Assembly: GCF_019634815.1 (NCBI RefSeq)
Contig: NZ_JAHCAP010000029.1
Location: 1-36,340, forward strand
Length of the DNA stretch: 36,340 bases
Source of the DNA: Dokdonella sp.
GTDB lineage: Bacteria; Pseudomonadota; Gammaproteobacteria; Xanthomonadales; Rhodanobacteraceae
Reading direction: 5' to 3'
Shown piece by piece: positions 17,516-26,032 of the stretch. The notes beneath the pieces are model-generated. The model saw nothing but the letters and a program-made list of their open reading frames with translations. It made no database searches and was not told where the DNA came from. Position numbers and translations under genes: made by a program. Positions within the stretch are counted from its first letter, which is position 1. The number at the start of each line of letters is the position of its first letter.

Positions 17516-19900
17516 ATGGAGCCTGCCGACGAAGGTGAAGTGCTGCGATTGCTGGAGACGGCATTGGAGATGCCGCCGCGGCAACGGCAGGCATGGCTCG
17601 ATACGCTCGACGCCCGGCCCGCAGTGACTGCGCGGCTGCGTCATCTGCTGCGTGAGACCCAGCTCACCGAGGCCTTCCTGGGCGAAGCGGCCGATTTTTC
17701 GCCCCTGTCTGCCGACAGACTCGAATTGCCGGCCGTCGGCGATCGTCTGGGCATCTGGCGACTCGAGCGCGGGCTCGGTTCAGGCGGCATGTCGGTGGTG
17801 TTTCTGGCCCGACGCGACGACGGCATCTATCAGCAACAGGTCGCGATCAAGCTGATGCGCGGCGCTTTCCTGCTGCTCGAACCCGCTGCGCGTGCTGCCT
17901 TGACCGCACACTTCGAGAACGAGCGCCACCTGCTGGCGAGGCTGGAACACCCCAACATCGCGCGGATCCTCGATGGCGGCAGCACACGCAATGGCCTGCC
18001 GTGGCTGGCCGTGGAGTTCATCGACGGTCAGCCACTGGACGCGTATTGCGCCAGCAAGGACCTCGATCTCGACGGGCGACTGCGGCTGTTCGTCAAACTC
18101 TGCCATGCCGTGCAGGCAGCCCATCAACACTTGATCGTGCACGGCGATCTCAAGCCGAACAACGTGCTGGTCGACGCCCAAGGCGAGCCCAAGTTGCTCG
18201 ATTTCGGCATCGCGCGCAGCCTCGAGGCAGATGGCACGGGCAAGACCGCGCGCGCACGCGATGCAATCATGACGCCCGCCTACGCCAGCCCCGAGCAGTT
18301 TCGCCTGCAAGCGCTCACGACTTCATCGGATGTCTATTCGCTGGGCGTGATGCTGTACGAACTCATCAGCGGTGGGCGACCCTACGTGCTCGTCGGCACC
18401 GACCCCGATCTGGCCGCACAGGTGATTACCCGGGCGCAGCCGATCAGTTTGCGGCGAGGACCTGCCACGCCCAACGCGCCTGATCGAAGGCGCCCCGCAC
18501 ATGCAAAGGCCGTCGACCCCGACCTGGAATGCATCGTCGCCAAGGCCCTGGATCTCGATCCCGGGCGGCGTTACGGCTCGGCCGAGGGCATGGCCGATGA
18601 CCTGCAGCGACATCTCACCGGCTGGCCGGTGCTCGCCCACGCCGACTCGATCAGCTATCGCGCACGCAAGTTCCTGCGTCGACATCGTTTCGGCAGCGTG
18701 GCCGCAAGTCTGGCCCTCGCTGCCGTGTTGGGCGCGGCCGGCGTCGCGGTGGTGCAGGCGCGGCAAGCACAGCGCTCAGCGCTCGACACCGAACAGGTCA
18801 ACGCGTTCCTGCTCGAAGTCCTCAACGCATCCAGCCCCTACGAAAGCGGGACCGAGCTCACGCTCGGTCAGGCGCTGGACGATGCAATCGGCAAGATCGA
18901 TGCGCACTTCGGCCACCGCCCCGACCTCGCGGTAGCGGTGCGCAACAGCCTCGCCGAGAGCCTGTTTGCCCGCGGCCGGCTCGACAATGCCGAAAAAGTC
19001 GCGCAGCGTGCGCGTGACGATGCCACCCGGCTGTTCGGCAGCGATGACAAGCGCACGGTGATGGCGCTGGCCACCCTCGCCAACGTCCGCAAGGAACAGG
19101 AGCGCGACGACGAGGCGATGAACTTGTTCGGCGATGCGATGCGGCGCCTGGAGCGCAGCGGACAGACGTCGATCCCGCTTTATGCGGACCTGCTCAATGA
19201 TCTGGGCGTGCTGCATCTGGTGCGCGAAGAATTCGACCAGGCGAAACCCTTGTTCGAACGTGCACTGGCGCTGGACCGCAAGCTCGCCGGGCGCGAGTCG
19301 CGCGAAGAACACGCGCGCACGCTGGGCAACCTCGCCCATGCCGAGCGCGGACTCGGCCATCTCGACCGTGCCGATGCGCTCTATCGCCAGGCACAACCGA
19401 TCCTCGAGGCCCTGTACCCCGATGGCGGCCCGCATCTGGCGGTGATCCTCAACAACCGCGCCAAGCTCGCCCACATGCGCGGCGACGACGCACTTTCATT
19501 CGACCTGCAGAAGCAGGCCGTGGCGATGCATCGCGCGTCCTTTCACGGCGACCATGCGATGGTGCTGGTACCGCTCACCAATCTGGCCGCCTCGGCGCTG
19601 GAAGTTGGGCAAGTAGACCTGGCCGCAAGCACCGCCGAAGACGCCGTTGCGATGGCCGCCCGCCTCTACCCTGGCGGCCATGCCTATCGCCTCAACGCGA
19701 TCCTGCGACTGGCCGCGGTGCGCATGGCGCAAGGCCGCAGCGCCGATGCCGGCGCGTTGCTGGCTGAAGGGCGCCGCATGTTTGCCGGCCTCGAGAATAC
19801 GCCACCCTCGATCCGCGCCCGTCTCGAAGCGCTCGAGGCGCAATACGCCTCGAGCAAGGCTTCCGCGCCGGCAAAGCTTCCCCACGCCGCATCGCACTGA
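17516..19900 (+). CDS. Membrane serine/threonine kinase with TPR domain, module 1 (HGD variant)
   Basis: This 794-residue Hanks-type kinase is anchored by one membrane helix. The N-terminal helical leader spans 1-75. The kinase domain (about 78-375) has the glycine loop GLGSGGMSVV (86-95), Lys112 in VAIKLM, HGDLKPNN (209-216) with catalytic Asp211, DFGIA (229-233) and SPEQ. The usual HRD is HGD here, so this is a non-RD kinase. The membrane helix is at 393-413 (SVAASLALAAVLGAAGVAVV). The rest, presumably periplasmic, is a long TPR array (for example LLNDLGVLHLVREEFDQAKP and TLGNLAHAERGLGHLDRADA) that could sense a protein signal. It diverges from the ECF sigma gene by 95 bases and is its likely activator (inferred). 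Confidence 0.92.
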   Translation: MEPADEGEVLRLLETALEMPPRQRQAWLDTLDARPAVTARLRHLLRETQLTEAFLGEAADFSPLSADRLELPAVGDRLGIWRLERGLGSGGMSVVFLARRDDGIYQQQVAIKLMRGAFLLLEPAARAALTAHFENERHLLARLEHPNIARILDGGSTRNGLPWLAVEFIDGQPLDAYCASKDLDLDGRLRLFVKLCHAVQAAHQHLIVHGDLKPNNVLVDAQGEPKLLDFGIARSLEADGTGKTARARDAIMTPAYASPEQFRLQALTTSSDVYSLGVMLYELISGGRPYVLVGTDPDLAAQVITRAQPISLRRGPATPNAPDRRRPAHAKAVDPDLECIVAKALDLDPGRRYGSAEGMADDLQRHLTGWPVLAHADSISYRARKFLRRHRFGSVAASLALAAVLGAAGVAVVQARQAQRSALDTEQVNAFLLEVLNASSPYESGTELTLGQALDDAIGKIDAHFGHRPDLAVAVRNSLAESLFARGRLDNAEKVAQRARDDATRLFGSDDKRTVMALATLANVRKEQERDDEAMNLFGDAMRRLERSGQTSIPLYADLLNDLGVLHLVREEFDQAKPLFERALALDRKLAGRESREEHARTLGNLAHAERGLGHLDRADALYRQAQPILEALYPDGGPHLAVILNNRAKLAHMRGDDALSFDLQKQAVAMHRASFHGDHAMVLVPLTNLAASALEVGQVDLAASTAEDAVAMAARLYPGGHAYRLNAILRLAAVRMAQGRSADAGALLAEGRRMFAGLENTPPSIRARLEALEAQYASSKASAPAKLPHAASH

Positions 19901-20020
19901 GCAAGGCCGCCGCCAGCGCTCCCGACGCGCGTGAGCCGGTTTTCACCGCGATTGCGCATTGGCTGACAAGGGACTCCGACCACGGGCAGGGACGCCCCCT
20001 TCCCAGCGGAGGTTCCAGCC

Positions 20021-21334
20021 ATGCACACGATAATCTCGTTCGGTTCGCGCCGTTGGCGGCGCCCGAGCACACGCCTGCCCGCCCTGCTTCTGGTCCTCTT
20101 CGCCCCGGCGCTTGCAGCGCAGACGATCATCAGCGGCGATCCGGTGCCGCAGTTGGCCGCCTTCGACACCGCGCTGGTGAACCTCATGAACCAGCACGAC
20201 ATCACTCAGGCCGAAATGGCCATCACCTGGCAGGGCCGTCTAGTCCTTGCGCACGGCTATACCCGCAATCGCGGACCCAACGATGTCGGCGTGCAACCGG
20301 TGACGCGCATGCGCATCGCCAGCAACAGCAAGCAGATCACCTCGATCCTCGTGAATCGACTGATTCAGGACGGCGCGCTGTCACTCAACGACACGCTGTC
20401 GCAGTTCGTCGATCTGACACCCCTGCCGGGCGAAAGCGCGGATCCGCGGCTGGCGAAAGTCACGGTGCGCAACCTGCTCGAACACCTGGCCGGATTCGGC
20501 AACTACGGCATCCGCGATCCCATGTTCGCCGATCCGCAGATCGCAGCGGCCGTCGGCACCAGCCTGCCGATCCATCAGGATGACATCATCCGCGCGATGA
20601 ATGGCGTGGCGCTCAACTCCAATCCCGGCACCACTTTCCAATACAGCAACTACGGCTATCTCCTGCTTGGGCGCATCATCGAGGTGGCAAGCGGCATGAG
20701 TTACGAGGCCTATGCCAAGAGCATCTTCCAACCACTGGGCATCCATCTCATGCGTCTGGGCCATTCGCGCCGCTCCGATTCGATCGGATTCGAGACCGGC
20801 TATTACTCCGGCATCCAGCGCGCCACCGTATTCGACGACTCCGGCACGCTGGTGCCCTACGAATACGGCGCCTTCAATCTGGAGAACATGGACAGCCACG
20901 GCGGTTGGATCATGTCCGCGGTGGAACTGGTCCGCATCGCCAGCAACCTCGACAAGCCCGCGGCGCCGACGGCGGTTCTCAACCATGCCTCACTCGCACG
21001 CATGCTCGCGCGACCACAAAACTACGCAGGCCCATACACCCCGGGCGACCCGTACTATGCGTCCGGCTGGTCGGTGCGCGACTACGGCAACGGTCACTAC
21101 AACACCTGGCATGACGGCAGCCTGCCAGGCACTACCTCGTACATGGCGCGCATTCAGGACGGCTGGGATTTCGTGGTCATCCTCAACCGCCGCGCCGAGA
21201 GCGGCAACGCCTGCTACTCCTGCGAGATCGACACCATGATGTGGAACGTGCGCCAGACAATATCGCCGTCGCAGTGGCCGACCCACGACCTGTTCCCGAA
21301 AATGCTGGACATCCTGTTCATTGATGGGTTCTGA
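20021..21334 (+). CDS. Secreted serine hydrolase (beta-lactamase/class C PBP fold)
   Basis: This 437-residue exported serine hydrolase of the class C beta-lactamase/DD-peptidase family has a signal peptide over about residues 1-33 (TRLPALLLVLFAPALAAQ), with a long basic lead. The catalytic SxxK is Ser101-N-S-Lys104, the Y-x-N motif is Tyr208-S-N, and the third motif reads HDGSLPGTTS, close to the HxG form. Known relatives include esterases, DD-peptidases and peptide hydrolases, so the substrate is open. The last residues, DILFIDGF, resemble the tails of the two large secreted proteins at 26033-28833. GGAGG precedes the ATG. It lies 120 bases after kinase 1 and before the REP array. Confidence 0.9.
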   Translation: MHTIISFGSRRWRRPSTRLPALLLVLFAPALAAQTIISGDPVPQLAAFDTALVNLMNQHDITQAEMAITWQGRLVLAHGYTRNRGPNDVGVQPVTRMRIASNSKQITSILVNRLIQDGALSLNDTLSQFVDLTPLPGESADPRLAKVTVRNLLEHLAGFGNYGIRDPMFADPQIAAAVGTSLPIHQDDIIRAMNGVALNSNPGTTFQYSNYGYLLLGRIIEVASGMSYEAYAKSIFQPLGIHLMRLGHSRRSDSIGFETGYYSGIQRATVFDDSGTLVPYEYGAFNLENMDSHGGWIMSAVELVRIASNLDKPAAPTAVLNHASLARMLARPQNYAGPYTPGDPYYASGWSVRDYGNGHYNTWHDGSLPGTTSYMARIQDGWDFVVILNRRAESGNACYSCEIDTMMWNVRQTISPSQWPTHDLFPKMLDILFIDGF

Positions 21335-21416
21335 GCGTCCCCCTGGAGACGCACCGATTCCCCCGGACCCGACCAGCGAGCGAATGGCGCAACCGACCCC
21401 GCAGGGGTGTACGCGG

Positions 21417-21912
21417 GGAAGGCGCTCCGCTCTACGACGGCGGTGGTGGGCTCCTGTAGAGCCGAGCTCCCTCGGCTCGAAGCGCTCTTGTAGAGCCGAG
21501 CTCGCTCGGCTCGCGGCGCACGATCTCGGCGCAAGCAAGAGCAGCGGAGCAAGCTCCGCTCTACGGCGGTGGTGTGTGCTCTTGTAGAGCCGAGCTCGCT
21601 CGGCTTGAAGCATATGGGAGCGGAGCAAGCTCCGCTCTACAACGGCGGCGGTGTGCTCCTGTAGAGCCGAGCTCGCTCGGCTTGAAGCATATGGGAGCGG
21701 AGCAAGCTCCGCTCTACGGCGGTGTCGGATTTGTAGAGCCGAGCGTGCTCGGCATGCGGCGTGGCAACGAGGCGAAAGACGCAGCGGAGCAAGCTCCGCT
21801 CTACGGCGGCGGCGGATTTGTAGAGCCGAGCTTGCTCGGCTTGAAGCATATGGGAGCGGAGCAAGCTCCGCTCTACGGGTGGTGGGTTTTGCAGAACCGA
21901 GCATGCCGGGCG
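21417..21912. repeat. Array of GTAG-type REP palindromes (SMAG-like BIMEs)
   Basis: Seven forward units of 22 bases (GTAGAGCCGAGC, 4 variable bases, TCGGCT) start at 21456, 21490, 21584, 21661, 21733, 21820 and a degenerate one at 21891. Five inverted units (AGCGGAGCAAGCTCCGCT followed by CTAC) start at 21543, 21619, 21696, 21783 and 21855, and a partial one ends at 21435. Three pairs share the same linker TGAAGCATATGGG, forming 57-base units at 21584-21640, 21661-21717 and 21820-21876. Each unit folds into a hairpin with GTAG at the base, like the SMAG REPs of Stenotrophomonas, which are spread by RAYT transposases. No RAYT gene is in the window. The remaining bases to 21992 show no gene. 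Confidence 0.93.
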
Positions 21913-21992
21913 GCGGTTTCGGGCGTTGCGAATCCGGCCAATTGCGGGCCGCCTGCGCGCGTGGCACTGTCCGCAACACGTCGGAGGGAAGC

Positions 21993-22550
21993 ATGTCGGA
22001 TATCACCGAACTGATCGGCAGAGCGCGCGCGGGAGACGCGCAGGCTTCGGAGCGCCTGTTCACGGCGCTGTATGACGAACTGCGCCGCCTGGCTGCCGGA
22101 CAGTTGCGCGGCGACAACCTGATGCGTTCCACCTCACTGGTGCATGAGACCTGGCTCAAGCTGGCCAACCACGGCAGTCTCGAAATCACCGATCGCAGTC
22201 ACTATTTCGCGATTGCCGCGCGGGTCATGCGCCAGATCGTGATCGATCATGTACGCGCGCGTGGTGCGAAGCGTCGTGGTGGCGATATCCATCTGGAATC
22301 GCTGGATACCACGGCCATGCAGGTTGCCGGACAAGGGCACGACGGGGATGTGCTGGCTCTTGACGATGCGCTGCAACGCCTGGGCGACGTGGATCCCGCA
22401 CTCGCATCGCTGGTCGAGATGCGCTTCTACGCCGGATTGGAACTGGCCGAGATCTCGAGCGTGATCGACCGCTCGGAACGATCGCTCAAGCGCGACTGGC
22501 GTCGCGCACGCGCATTCCTGCAGCGCGAATTGGGACACGCCGCAACATGA
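21993..22550 (+). CDS. ECF sigma factor, kinase-linked (ECF43/TIGR02999-like), module 2
   Basis: This 185-residue ECF sigma factor is a paralogue of the one at 16845. Region 2 reads LYDELRRLAAGQLRGD, STSLVHETWLKLAN and FAIAARVMRQIVIDHVRARG. Region 4 reads MRFYAGLELAEISSVID and SERSLKRDWRRARAFL. As in module 1, the acidic residues normally found before LV-x-E are replaced, here by Ser46-Thr47-Ser48, which would fit activation by phosphorylation. The ATG at 21993 follows GGAGGGAAGC. It overlaps the next kinase gene by 4 bases (ATGA), so sigma and kinase are made together, unlike the divergent first module. Confidence 0.94.
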   Translation: MSDITELIGRARAGDAQASERLFTALYDELRRLAAGQLRGDNLMRSTSLVHETWLKLANHGSLEITDRSHYFAIAARVMRQIVIDHVRARGAKRRGGDIHLESLDTTAMQVAGQGHDGDVLALDDALQRLGDVDPALASLVEMRFYAGLELAEISSVIDRSERSLKRDWRRARAFLQRELGHAAT

Positions 22551-25480
22551 CCACCAGTGAACAGTGGCGACGCATCGCTGAGTTGTTCGACGAATTGGTC
22601 GAGCTGGATGCCGGGCAACGCCATGCACGCTTGCAAGCGCTGCGCGAAGTCGATGTGGAGTTGGCGCGCGAAGTAGCGACCCTCTTGGCCGCCGACGACA
22701 ATTCGCATCCGCTGCTGGATGGTGATGCTGCCGATGCATTGCCGGACATCATCAGCGATGAGCGGGGCCGATCCGGCGAAGGCGCCCTGATCGGGCCCTA
22801 CCGCTTGCTGCGCATTCTTGGCGAGGGCGGCATGGGCGTGGTCTGGCTGGCCGAGCGCACCGATGGCGCGTACGAACAGCGCGTTGCCGTGAAACTGCTC
22901 AAGCGTGGCATGGACAGCCAAGCCATCCTGCGCCGATTCCTGCAGGAGCGCCGCATCCTGGCTCGTCTGCAACATCCGAACATCGTGCACCTTCTGGATG
23001 GCGGCATGAGTGCCGATGGTCGGCCGTATTACGTGATGGATTTCGTCGAGGGTGATTCGATCACCCTGCACGCCCAGCAGCAGCAGCTGTCATTGGCCGC
23101 GCGGGTGGAACTGATCGCCAAGCTGGCAGACGCCGTTGCGCATGCGCATACCCAGCTCATCGTGCACCGTGATCTCAAGCCCTCCAACGTGCTGGTGGAC
23201 GCGCGCGGTGAGCCACGCGTACTCGATTTCGGCATTGCCAAACTGATCGAGGAGAGCGGCAACCAGACCATGACGCAAACCGGCATGCGCGTGCTGTCTC
23301 CCGCCTATGCCGCGCCCGAGCAGATCCTCGGCGGCATCATCGGTACCGCAACGGACGTCTACGCGCTCGGCCTGTTGTTGTGCGAGCTGCTGGTTGACGC
23401 CCTTCCACACAAGCGCGGCAGCGGCCCGGCACGACTCAGCGAGGACGCCAGCGTGGAAGCCGTGCGCGCGAGCACCTTGGCGGAACGGCTTTCGGCGGAA
23501 CGCGTGCGCGAACTGTATGGCGCGCTGATGGATCCGGCCAAACTCTCGCGTCGCATTGGTGGCGACCTCGACATCATCATCGCCACCGCGCTGCAGGTGG
23601 ACCCCACGCGACGCTACGCCACCGCCACCGCCCTTGCGCGCGACCTGCGCAACTGGCTGCGCGGCATGCCGATCAGCGCCCGCGCGGACTCGGGTTGGTA
23701 CCGAATGCGTCGTTTCGCACGCCGCCACCGCCTCGGCGTGGCGGCAGCCGCGCTGGTTCTGCTGTCGCTGGTCGGCGGACTGGGCGCGGCGCTGTGGCAA
23801 GCCAGTGTTGCGCGCGGCGAGGCGATGCGCGCGGACAGCGAACGTGTCAATGCCGAGGTGCAGCTGGAGCGTACGCAGAAGGTCAAGGATTTCATGCTCA
23901 CGCTGTTTCGTGAGCAGGACCCGTTCAGCCGGGCCAAGGCGCAGGGTCGCAATGCCAGTCAGATGATTGCCGACGCCGTTAGCCAGGTGGACGCCACCCT
24001 GTCCGGTGATCCGGCATTGCAGGCCTCATTGCGCAGGGACCTGGGAGAGATTCAGATCAGTCTTGGCGATCGCGCCGCAGCCGTGACCACCCTGAAAAAT
24101 GCGTGGGAGCAGCAAAAAACACTGTCCGGTGCTGACAGCTCGGACAGCGCCGATGCCCAGGCATGGTACGCGACCGCGCTGCTTCAAGCCGGTGACCTGC
24201 CCCAGGCCGAGGCCCTGCTGCGAAGTGCGCTGGACCGCCTGCGAATCACGCTGGGACCGGACGATCTGAAAACGGTGGATGCCGAGACCTCGCTGGCACG
24301 CGTGGACATGATGCAATCGCGCAACGAAGCAGCGCTGAAGGCGCTCAATCATGGTCTGGATGTGTACGTCAAGAAATATGGTGAGGATGCCTCCGAACTG
24401 ATACCGCGATTGTCTGCCTTGTCTGCGCAATACGTGGAAATGTCGCAATTCGAGAAATCCAACGAGATCAGTCGGTGGGCCCTGAGAATCATTGAAAGGA
24501 ACAATGGCGCCGACCACGTGCGGGCCATCGTTCCGCACGCGCAATTGGCCGATGCCTTGCGTTACCAGCAGAAATACCCCGAAGCAATGCACGAAATGCA
24601 GGAGGCAGTGCGCATTGCCCGGCAGCAGTTGCCGGCCAGGCATCCCGTGCTCGCGGGTGTACTGGTGCGTTACGGTGATTTGTTGCGTCGCATGCAACGC
24701 TACGATGAAGCCGAGCAGGTGTTCGCCGAAGGTGTAGCCATGCTGGAGGGGGCCAAGACTGGCGAATATGCCCAGATGCTGCAGGTGTACGGCACCTTGG
24801 CCGCAGCGCGCGGAGAGCATGCACTGGCCAGCGAACGCTTCCGCAAGTCAGCCGAAGTGTTCCGCCTGGCAACTGGTGAAAGCACGTTCACCTGGTTGAC
24901 CAATTTGCTGTTGGTGGGAAGCCTTGGCCAATCCGGCCATCTTGCCGAGGCTGAGCAATTGGCTATCGAGGCAAGCCATGCGATTGAAGGCATAAGCAAC
25001 GAGAACAGCTTCGAGCGTTCCTTTCTGGCCCACACCCGCGGCACCTTGCGCTGGCGCCAGGGACGCATGGTGGAATCGGTTGCCGATTTGCGCGAAGCCT
25101 TGCGCATCCTGATCATCGTGTATGGTGAAAACCACCCGGATTCCGCCGGCCTGCGGGTAGCCCTGGCACGCAGTCTGCTGGCCCTGGATGATGCGGACAG
25201 TCGGATCGAAGCCAGCACATTGATCGGGCAAGCCATGCCCATCGTGGAGAAATCCAAAGCGGGCAAACCGGACCTGGGTGTGGCCTTGTTGGTGCGCGCG
25301 GAAATCCGCTTGAATGCCGGCGATCTGGCCGATGCAAAGCAGGACATCGCGGAGGCCTTGCCCTTGTTGCAAGGCAAGGGCCTGGATCTTGATCGCGCGC
25401 GACGCACGGCAGCAGATCTGAGCCAACGCGCCGCCAGGAGCCCGCTGATCGGTCAATCGAAATCTTCGGCAAAAGGTTAG
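22547..25480 (+). CDS. Membrane serine/threonine kinase with TPR domain, module 2
   Basis: This 977-residue Hanks-type kinase is translationally coupled to the ECF sigma gene before it. The leader helices span 1-80. The kinase domain is at about 83-375, with GEGGMGVVW (92-100), Lys116 in VAVKLLK, the helix-C Glu134 (FLQERRILARL), HRDLKPSN (207-214), DFGIAK (227-232) and APEQ (256-259). All catalytic residues are present, so it should be active. A membrane helix lies at about 396-417 (GVAAAALVLLSLVGGLGAAL). The rest carries many TPR repeats, for example LLQAGDLPQAEALLRSALDR and RYGDLLRRMQRYDEAEQVFA, presumably outside the cytoplasm. The second half is visibly less GC-rich than its surroundings. 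Confidence 0.95.
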   Translation: MTTSEQWRRIAELFDELVELDAGQRHARLQALREVDVELAREVATLLAADDNSHPLLDGDAADALPDIISDERGRSGEGALIGPYRLLRILGEGGMGVVWLAERTDGAYEQRVAVKLLKRGMDSQAILRRFLQERRILARLQHPNIVHLLDGGMSADGRPYYVMDFVEGDSITLHAQQQQLSLAARVELIAKLADAVAHAHTQLIVHRDLKPSNVLVDARGEPRVLDFGIAKLIEESGNQTMTQTGMRVLSPAYAAPEQILGGIIGTATDVYALGLLLCELLVDALPHKRGSGPARLSEDASVEAVRASTLAERLSAERVRELYGALMDPAKLSRRIGGDLDIIIATALQVDPTRRYATATALARDLRNWLRGMPISARADSGWYRMRRFARRHRLGVAAAALVLLSLVGGLGAALWQASVARGEAMRADSERVNAEVQLERTQKVKDFMLTLFREQDPFSRAKAQGRNASQMIADAVSQVDATLSGDPALQASLRRDLGEIQISLGDRAAAVTTLKNAWEQQKTLSGADSSDSADAQAWYATALLQAGDLPQAEALLRSALDRLRITLGPDDLKTVDAETSLARVDMMQSRNEAALKALNHGLDVYVKKYGEDASELIPRLSALSAQYVEMSQFEKSNEISRWALRIIERNNGADHVRAIVPHAQLADALRYQQKYPEAMHEMQEAVRIARQQLPARHPVLAGVLVRYGDLLRRMQRYDEAEQVFAEGVAMLEGAKTGEYAQMLQVYGTLAAARGEHALASERFRKSAEVFRLATGESTFTWLTNLLLVGSLGQSGHLAEAEQLAIEASHAIEGISNENSFERSFLAHTRGTLRWRQGRMVESVADLREALRILIIVYGENHPDSAGLRVALARSLLALDDADSRIEASTLIGQAMPIVEKSKAGKPDLGVALLVRAEIRLNAGDLADAKQDIAEALPLLQGKGLDLDRARRTAADLSQRAARSPLIGQSKSSAKG

Positions 25481-25591
25481 CCGGACAAGCCGAAACCACC
25501 TTCGCAGGCCGTCCGTTGCAAACACCTGCGGCGCGGCGAGCGCGAATGCGATGCCGAGGACGAGACGACCCAAAGCGAGCGAGCGGTCCAT
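25481..25591 (-). pseudogene. Orphan signal-peptide start of a secreted protein (probable gene remnant)
   Basis: A minus-strand ATG at 25591 follows AGGAATTTTCC and opens a convincing signal peptide, MDRSLALGRLVLGIAFALAA then PQVFA/TDG. After about 37 codons the frame runs into the 3' end of kinase 2 in antisense, with no domain that I can recognise. It looks like the 5' end of a secreted-protein gene whose body was lost when the region was rearranged. Confidence 0.4.
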
Positions 25592-26032
25592 GGAAAATTC
25601 CTGTCGAATGGTTCGCGGAGCCTGTGCAGGATGCAGTGACCATGCAAGTGCCAATCGCCCGGGAATCGGAGCGGGGATCGCAGGCGAAAGCGCGTGTTTG
25701 GCGTCGCCGCGCAAGCCAGCTTCCACTGCGGCGCCGCGACTGCGTGATCGCGAAACCAGCCACGTCGACGAAGAGAAATCCTCAAACGCATCCGATGCAG
25801 CTACGACACCACTGGGCTGCGCACGGCCTGCGTCCGGAAATCGGTGACAAATGGCAAAGCACAACGCCGCTGCGCACCCCGCAAAAACCGAAATCCCGCG
25901 CAGCGATCGTCTGATCGGTCTCAAGCCCGGCACTTTTACGACCTCGGCCTCCCCGCCAGGCCACCCGCAACGGGCGTTTGGGCTTCCCATACCCACACCG
26001 CGGCACGCGCGGTGAGCTGGTGCATCGCCACG
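25592..26032. other. Intergenic stretch with no recognised gene
   Basis: About 440 bases lie between the orphan signal peptide and the end of the kelch gene. Open frames exist on both strands, but none shows a recognisable domain, a good ribosome binding site or a coherent protein pattern. No hairpin followed by a T-run was seen. Confidence 0.6.

Noticed and set aside
21417..21912. Regular repeats that could suggest a CRISPR array
   Set aside because: Repeats alternate in orientation, are palindromic, and their linkers are shared rather than unique; no cas genes are near. They fit REP elements.
21321..22014. Open frames inside the REP array
   Set aside because: They merely translate the repeat (for example CRAELARLEAYGSGASSAL) and have no start signals.
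24848..25996. Minus-strand open frame of 382 codons over the kinase 2 end
   Set aside because: It is antisense to the kinase TPR part; only the short signal-peptide piece at 25481-25591 looks like real coding sequence.
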